Below the pieces are notes generated by a model, which saw nothing but the letters and a program-made list of their open reading frames with translations, made no database searches and had not been told where the DNA came from. A stretch of DNA of 34,138 nucleotides from the IMG/VR virus record IMGVR_UViG_3300043434_001024, positions 1 to 34,138 of that record. One strand, written 5' to 3'. Each line of letters starts with the position of its first letter. Positions within the stretch are counted from its first letter, which is position 1. Below are positions 31,098 to 34,138 of this stretch, piece after piece. Both the position numbers and the translations under genes were made by a program. This DNA is from a virus.

Positions 31098-31516
31098 TGG
31101 GCATCCCCTTCCCTGCCATCGAACCCACGGGCTTTCGATTCACCATGCCCCGTCATCCGGTGACCAGCGCGATGAGCGAGGCCGGCTTTGAAGACCAGCG
31201 CCTCTGGGGCACGGTGGCGGTGCGAGGGGTGTTTGATCTGGAGTTCAGCAATATCCGCACGGACGCCGCCACCTTGATCCTCGCCAGCTTCCACGCCAGC
31301 TATTCGGGCGTGCTGGCCCTGGATCTGCCCGACATCCTGTTTGCCGGCTACTCGAGCGCCGATCGGGCCTTCATCCAGTCGGTCACCACCGGTGCGGGCC
31401 TGCAGTGGTTCTGGCCGGTGGGGCAGGATGCGCCGACGCCGCAGCAGAGCCTGGTGTATCGCCGCCGCTGCAACCTGCCGGTGCAGCTGCAGGCCCGGCT
31501 GCAGAACAGCCCATAG
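31097..31516 (+). CDS. Hypothetical tail protein (139 aa)
   Basis: ATG 31097 overlaps the hub stop (TGATG). It is a beta-rich protein with FRFTMPRHPVTSAMSEAGFE, LEFSNIRTDAATLILASFH and LQWFWPVGQDAPTPQQSLV. The family is not recognised. The coupling to the hub suggests a tail-tip or fibre-attachment component. It ends 46 bases before the next gene, one of only two clear gaps in this block. Confidence 0.7.
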   Translation: MGIPFPAIEPTGFRFTMPRHPVTSAMSEAGFEDQRLWGTVAVRGVFDLEFSNIRTDAATLILASFHASYSGVLALDLPDILFAGYSSADRAFIQSVTTGAGLQWFWPVGQDAPTPQQSLVYRRRCNLPVQLQARLQNSP

Positions 31517-31523
31517 ACCCGGC

Positions 31524-31545
31524 CCTGCCTAGCCTCCTGAGGAGG
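31524..31545 (+). promoter_or_regulatory. Repeated 12-mer and small hairpin in intergenic gap
   Basis: CCTGCCTAGCCT (31524-31535) recurs at 33039-33050, before the last gene. Here it overlaps CCTCC-TGA-GGAGG (31533-31545), a 5-bp inverted repeat that would pair a Shine-Dalgarno-like GGAGG. The ATG at 31563 is 17 bases past GGAGG, too far for normal use. The function is uncertain. Confidence 0.35.
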
Positions 31546-31562
31546 TATGAACCCGACCAGGA

Positions 31563-31961
31563 ATGGGCGTCAGGAACACGACCCAGAGCGATGTGTACTG
31601 GAATGGCTCGCTGGTGGGGAAGATTACGGATGTGACGCCCACGGTCTCCCGCGATGAGCTTGAAACCACAGGCATCGGCCAAACCGCGGGCACCGTGGCC
31701 AAGGGGGTGCGGTCCACGCAGCTGAGCTGCACCTTCCTCTACGACCCGGACAATGGCGCCGCGTGCGCAATGGCCAACAGCATCTGGGACGACAACGAGG
31801 CCCTCGACACCCTGCGCATCGTCACCCGCCGCGGATCCAGCCGTGGCGACTTCACGATGGAGGTGCTCACGGCCTCGCTTGGTGCCCCCGTGCGGGTGCG
31901 GGAATTGATCGCCTGCTCCCTCAGCATGCGGGTGAACGGCGACATGAGCGGTCGCTTCTGA
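31563..31961 (+). CDS. Second tail-tube-like protein (132 aa)
   Basis: A single beta domain: VYWNGSLVGKITDVTPTVSR, TQLSCTFLYDPDNGA, TLRIVTRRGSSRGDFTMEVL and IACSLSMRVNGDMSGRF. This is the pattern of tail-tube-fold proteins (lambda gpV/HK97 type), smaller than the tube protein at 14943-15953. It sits after the hub rather than before the tape measure, so it may form a distal tube ring or baseplate element. The start at ATG 31563 is fixed by a stop at 31548-31550. Confidence 0.7.
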   Translation: MGVRNTTQSDVYWNGSLVGKITDVTPTVSRDELETTGIGQTAGTVAKGVRSTQLSCTFLYDPDNGAACAMANSIWDDNEALDTLRIVTRRGSSRGDFTMEVLTASLGAPVRVRELIACSLSMRVNGDMSGRF

Positions 31962-31964
31962 TCG

Positions 31965-33047
31965 ATGGCGATCGACGGCACGATCGGCACCCTCACTCTC
32001 AGCCGCAGCTGGCCGCCTGCGGTGGTGCTCACCGATGCGGTGATCGATGCGCCCGCCAGCGTGGTGCGCCTGCGGCTGGAGGAGCCCGGCTATCTCAACG
32101 GCGACCAGGTGCTGCTCACCGCCCCCCTGGGCCTGCCGATCGACGTGCTCGGCACTGGCTACGCCAACTGCCCCGATGGCCACACGTGTTGGGGGGATGC
32201 AGCCTCCGGCGGCCCGGCCACCGCGCACCGGCTCGGCGCCGATGCCCCGTTCTGGGGTCCTGACGACAATGCCACGTTCTGGGAGCATGCCGGCACGGTG
32301 GGCTTTGCCCAGCAGGCCACGGTGTTCATCCACCGCGATGCGCTGGAGCGGAGCACCTTCTACAGCCTGGAGGTGTCTGCCGTGAACGGCGGTGAGCTCA
32401 GCCGGCTGCCGCTGCGGCTGGTGGGCTTTGATCGGCTGATTCTCAGCGTCGCCAGCACCCGCAGCGGCTACGCCGAGGCCCTGCTCGCCCTGGCCCTGGC
32501 CCTGCCCCGGCCGCAGGAGCCCGAGAGCCTGCTGGCCGATCTGGTGCCGGCCCTGCCGGCGGTGGTCAAGGAGGCCGGCGCTGATGCGGACGAGCGAGGC
32601 TGGAAACGGCAGGCTGATCTCTCCGCCTGGGACCTGGAGAACGATGCCGGCATGCTTGACCACGGCGCGATCGGCGAGGCCTTCGGGTCGGTGATCGCCA
32701 GCCAGGCCTCAGGCGCTGGTTCGTTCTCCGGCGAGGTGAGCAACACCTACAGCCCTGGTGTCAGCTCCAGCGCCGCGATGCTCAGGCTGCAGCAGCTCAG
32801 CCGGCACGGCAGCACCGCCACGATCCGCCTGCTGGTGGCCGATGGCCCGCGGGGCCACTCCAATGGCCACGAGTTCATCCGCGAGGAGTGCCTCTTCTAT
32901 GAGCTCGACATCGCCCTCTTCAAAACCCGGCTGTCGGCCCAGGCCGGCGACACGATGAAGATCACCGGCCAGTTCGCCGCGATCGGCGACGTGCGCTTCG
33001 TCATTGCTGATCGAACTCATCCCTTGTCAGAGATGGAGCCTGCCTAG
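31965..33047 (+). CDS. Hypothetical tail/baseplate protein (360 aa)
   Basis: Starts three bases after the previous stop. The N-terminal half is beta-rich (LRLEEPGYLNGDQVLLTAPL, ATVFIHRDALERSTFYSLEV). A Leu/Ala-rich segment lies near residues 165-200, and a second beta domain ends MKITGQFAAIGDVRFVI, which resembles tail-tube-fold sheets. Trp/Phe-rich loops suggest ligand or partner contacts. No catalytic motif is visible. The context suggests a baseplate or fibre-connector role. Confidence 0.65.
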   Translation: MAIDGTIGTLTLSRSWPPAVVLTDAVIDAPASVVRLRLEEPGYLNGDQVLLTAPLGLPIDVLGTGYANCPDGHTCWGDAASGGPATAHRLGADAPFWGPDDNATFWEHAGTVGFAQQATVFIHRDALERSTFYSLEVSAVNGGELSRLPLRLVGFDRLILSVASTRSGYAEALLALALALPRPQEPESLLADLVPALPAVVKEAGADADERGWKRQADLSAWDLENDAGMLDHGAIGEAFGSVIASQASGAGSFSGEVSNTYSPGVSSSAAMLRLQQLSRHGSTATIRLLVADGPRGHSNGHEFIREECLFYELDIALFKTRLSAQAGDTMKITGQFAAIGDVRFVIADRTHPLSEMEPA

Positions 33048-33050
33048 CCT
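33039..33050 (+). repeat. Second copy of 12-mer CCTGCCTAGCCT
   Basis: Exact match to 31524-31535. It lies over the stop of the preceding gene and 20 bases before the last gene's start. Confidence 0.5.
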
Positions 33051-33070
33051 GCGGGCAGAAGCAGCGGAAG

Positions 33071-34138
33071 ATGGCTCGGATCAGCATCGCGAACGCCCTG
33101 GCCGGCATCCGCAACGCCGTGGGTGCTGGTGGCCAGCTGCGGGCAAAGGACCAGCTCTCGGCGGTGGTGGATGCTCTGCTGCAGCTGGTGGGCAACGCCA
33201 ACATCGCCCCGGGCAACACCGAGCCGGCCGATCCGCTCAACAGCCCCTTCACGATCTACGTCAACCCCTACATCGGCACTGACCAGTTCGTGGGTGGGTC
33301 CTACAACTGGTTTGAGGAGCCGGCCGGCGCCAGCGATGCCGCCAAGATCCAGGCCAAGCTCAGGCGCCTGGAAAATCAGCGCCTCACCTGCGGCTACAGC
33401 AAGCAACGCCCGTTCCGCACCATCAACCGGGTGGCGATTGAGATCATCCTCGCCACCAGCAAGAGCTACTTCACCCTCAATTCAGAAGACGCCCAGGTTG
33501 ATTGCCCAGCAGTGGAGTTCAGCCCGGGCACCCATATCTTCTACAACGATCCTGGCAACAGCCCCAGCGCCATTCCGATCACCGAATGGCCGGCCGAGGG
33601 CTTTGAGCCCACACCGCAGCACCTGATCGGTTTCAACCCCAACAGCGGCGGGGTTGTGCTCCCCCGCTACGCCACCGCCAGCGCACCGCTCAGCCTCAGG
33701 CAGTGCACGGTGAGGCCCTCCTGGGTGCCGGCCGCGGCAGACGAGGCAGCCGACTACAGCAACCGCTCGGCCATCCTCAAGATCACCAACACCAGCTACG
33801 TCTACGGCCTCACATTCCGTGACCAGCTGGGCGCCAGCTCCAGCCACCACCTCCTCGATTGCGTTCAGGCCGCCAGCCAGGCGGACCTGGATCAGCTCTA
33901 CGCAAAGGTGCGCACCGCCATGGGCGGGGCCAGCAACAGCGGCAACATCTCCAACGCCCTGGCCGTCACCAGGCTGTCGGAATACGAGATTGTGGGCCCG
34001 TTCGGCGCCAACCCATCGGAAGCGTCCGACACCGTGAAGGGCGCCAGCCCTTATGTCTACAACTGCACGAAGAGAACGGAGTGGGGCCTGGGAGGGGTGC
34101 ACTGGAACGGCGCACGCCTGGCCGGTCTCAAATCCATC
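33071..34138 (+). CDS. Virion structural/fibre protein, 3' end outside window
   Basis: Open from ATG 33071 to the end of the window (356 codons, no stop). The N-terminus is a short helix (IANALAGIRNAVGAGGQLRA). It then has TIYVNPYIGTDQFVGGSYN, RRLENQRLTCGYSKQRPFRT and INRVAIEIILATSKSYF, which resemble virion proteins of marine cyanophages; this is recalled similarity and was not searched. The C-terminal part visible here looks like a beta-helix-type fibre (SYVYGLTFRDQLGASSSHHL). The likely role is a tail fibre or adhesin. GCGGAAG just upstream is a weak ribosome site. Confidence 0.82.
   Translation, partial: MARISIANALAGIRNAVGAGGQLRAKDQLSAVVDALLQLVGNANIAPGNTEPADPLNSPFTIYVNPYIGTDQFVGGSYNWFEEPAGASDAAKIQAKLRRLENQRLTCGYSKQRPFRTINRVAIEIILATSKSYFTLNSEDAQVDCPAVEFSPGTHIFYNDPGNSPSAIPITEWPAEGFEPTPQHLIGFNPNSGGVVLPRYATASAPLSLRQCTVRPSWVPAAADEAADYSNRSAILKITNTSYVYGLTFRDQLGASSSHHLLDCVQAASQADLDQLYAKVRTAMGGASNSGNISNALAVTRLSEYEIVGPFGANPSEASDTVKGASPYVYNCTKRTEWGLGGVHWNGARLAGLKSI

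Noticed and set aside
31383-32663. Minus-strand frame opposite the tail-tip genes
   Set aside because: His/Ala/Gly-rich shadow of three coupled plus-strand genes.
1-34138. Search for tRNA genes, CRISPR arrays, attachment sites, integrase, terminase and portal
   Set aside because: Reading by eye found none. tRNA and att sites could be missed without a computed search.
1-34138. A second variable repeat elsewhere for the same template
   Set aside because: The GC-rich VR/TR end block (GGCGCGCGGGCCGTCCG) was seen only at the VR and TR; no further copy was noticed.

Overview
The window reads as late structural genes of a tailed phage or prophage with a long non-contractile tail (siphovirus type), on GC-rich DNA. 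The host is probably a picocyanobacterium (Synechococcus/Cyanobium type). This is inferred from cyanophage-style fibre repeats with collagen-like Gly-X-Y stretches, the resemblance of the last, incomplete gene to cyanophage virion proteins, C-rich leaders without Shine-Dalgarno sites, and overall GC content. No integrase, terminase, portal, tRNA or CRISPR is visible, so prophage versus free phage cannot be settled.

Region 1 (1-4.6 kb): the 3' part of a tail-fibre gene, a small unknown gene, and a complete diversity-generating retroelement (DGR). The DGR has a target protein with a C-terminal variable region (VR, 2774-2894), a GC-rich hairpin just past it, an Avd-like accessory gene, a template repeat (TR, 3363-3483) and a DGR-type reverse transcriptase with IGASTSQ and YCDD motifs. 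Read base by base, VR and TR differ at 22 positions in the 117-bp core, and every difference lies at a TR adenine (22 of 32 adenines). That is the signature of adenine-directed mutagenic retrohoming, and it suggests an adhesin that diversifies.

Region 2 (4.6-9.5 kb): two small translationally coupled genes lead into a 1327-residue multidomain protein. It has a ddrB-type ParB domain and repeated four-cysteine modules, and resembles phage 'polyvalent' proteins that are packaged and injected.

Region 3 (9.5-16.0 kb): an antisense XRE regulator, then the head and neck block: protease-scaffold fusion, capsid cement, major capsid protein, DUF4054 adaptor, neck proteins, tail terminator and tail tube with an Ig-like domain, closed by a terminator hairpin.

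Region 4 (16.0-19.7 kb): an accessory island with locally AT-richer genes. It contains a gene whose N-terminus is a duplicate of the cysteine module of the large protein joined to an unrelated C-terminus, a minus-strand zinc-ribbon/unknown gene pair, a broken second copy of the zinc-ribbon gene, and a KilA-N DNA-binding protein, bounded by stem-loops.

Region 5 (19.7-34.1 kb): the tail block. It contains tail-assembly chaperones linked by a lambda-identical -1 frameshift site (GGGAAAG), a 1.7-kilo-residue tape measure with degenerate M23 and lysozyme-like domains, gpL-, gpK- and gpJ-like tip proteins, a second tail-tube-like protein, and a partial fibre/virion protein running off the right end. 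Most genes overlap by ATGA or GTGA and are probably co-translated. The DGR, the polyvalent protein and the island are accessory functions embedded in this virion operon.
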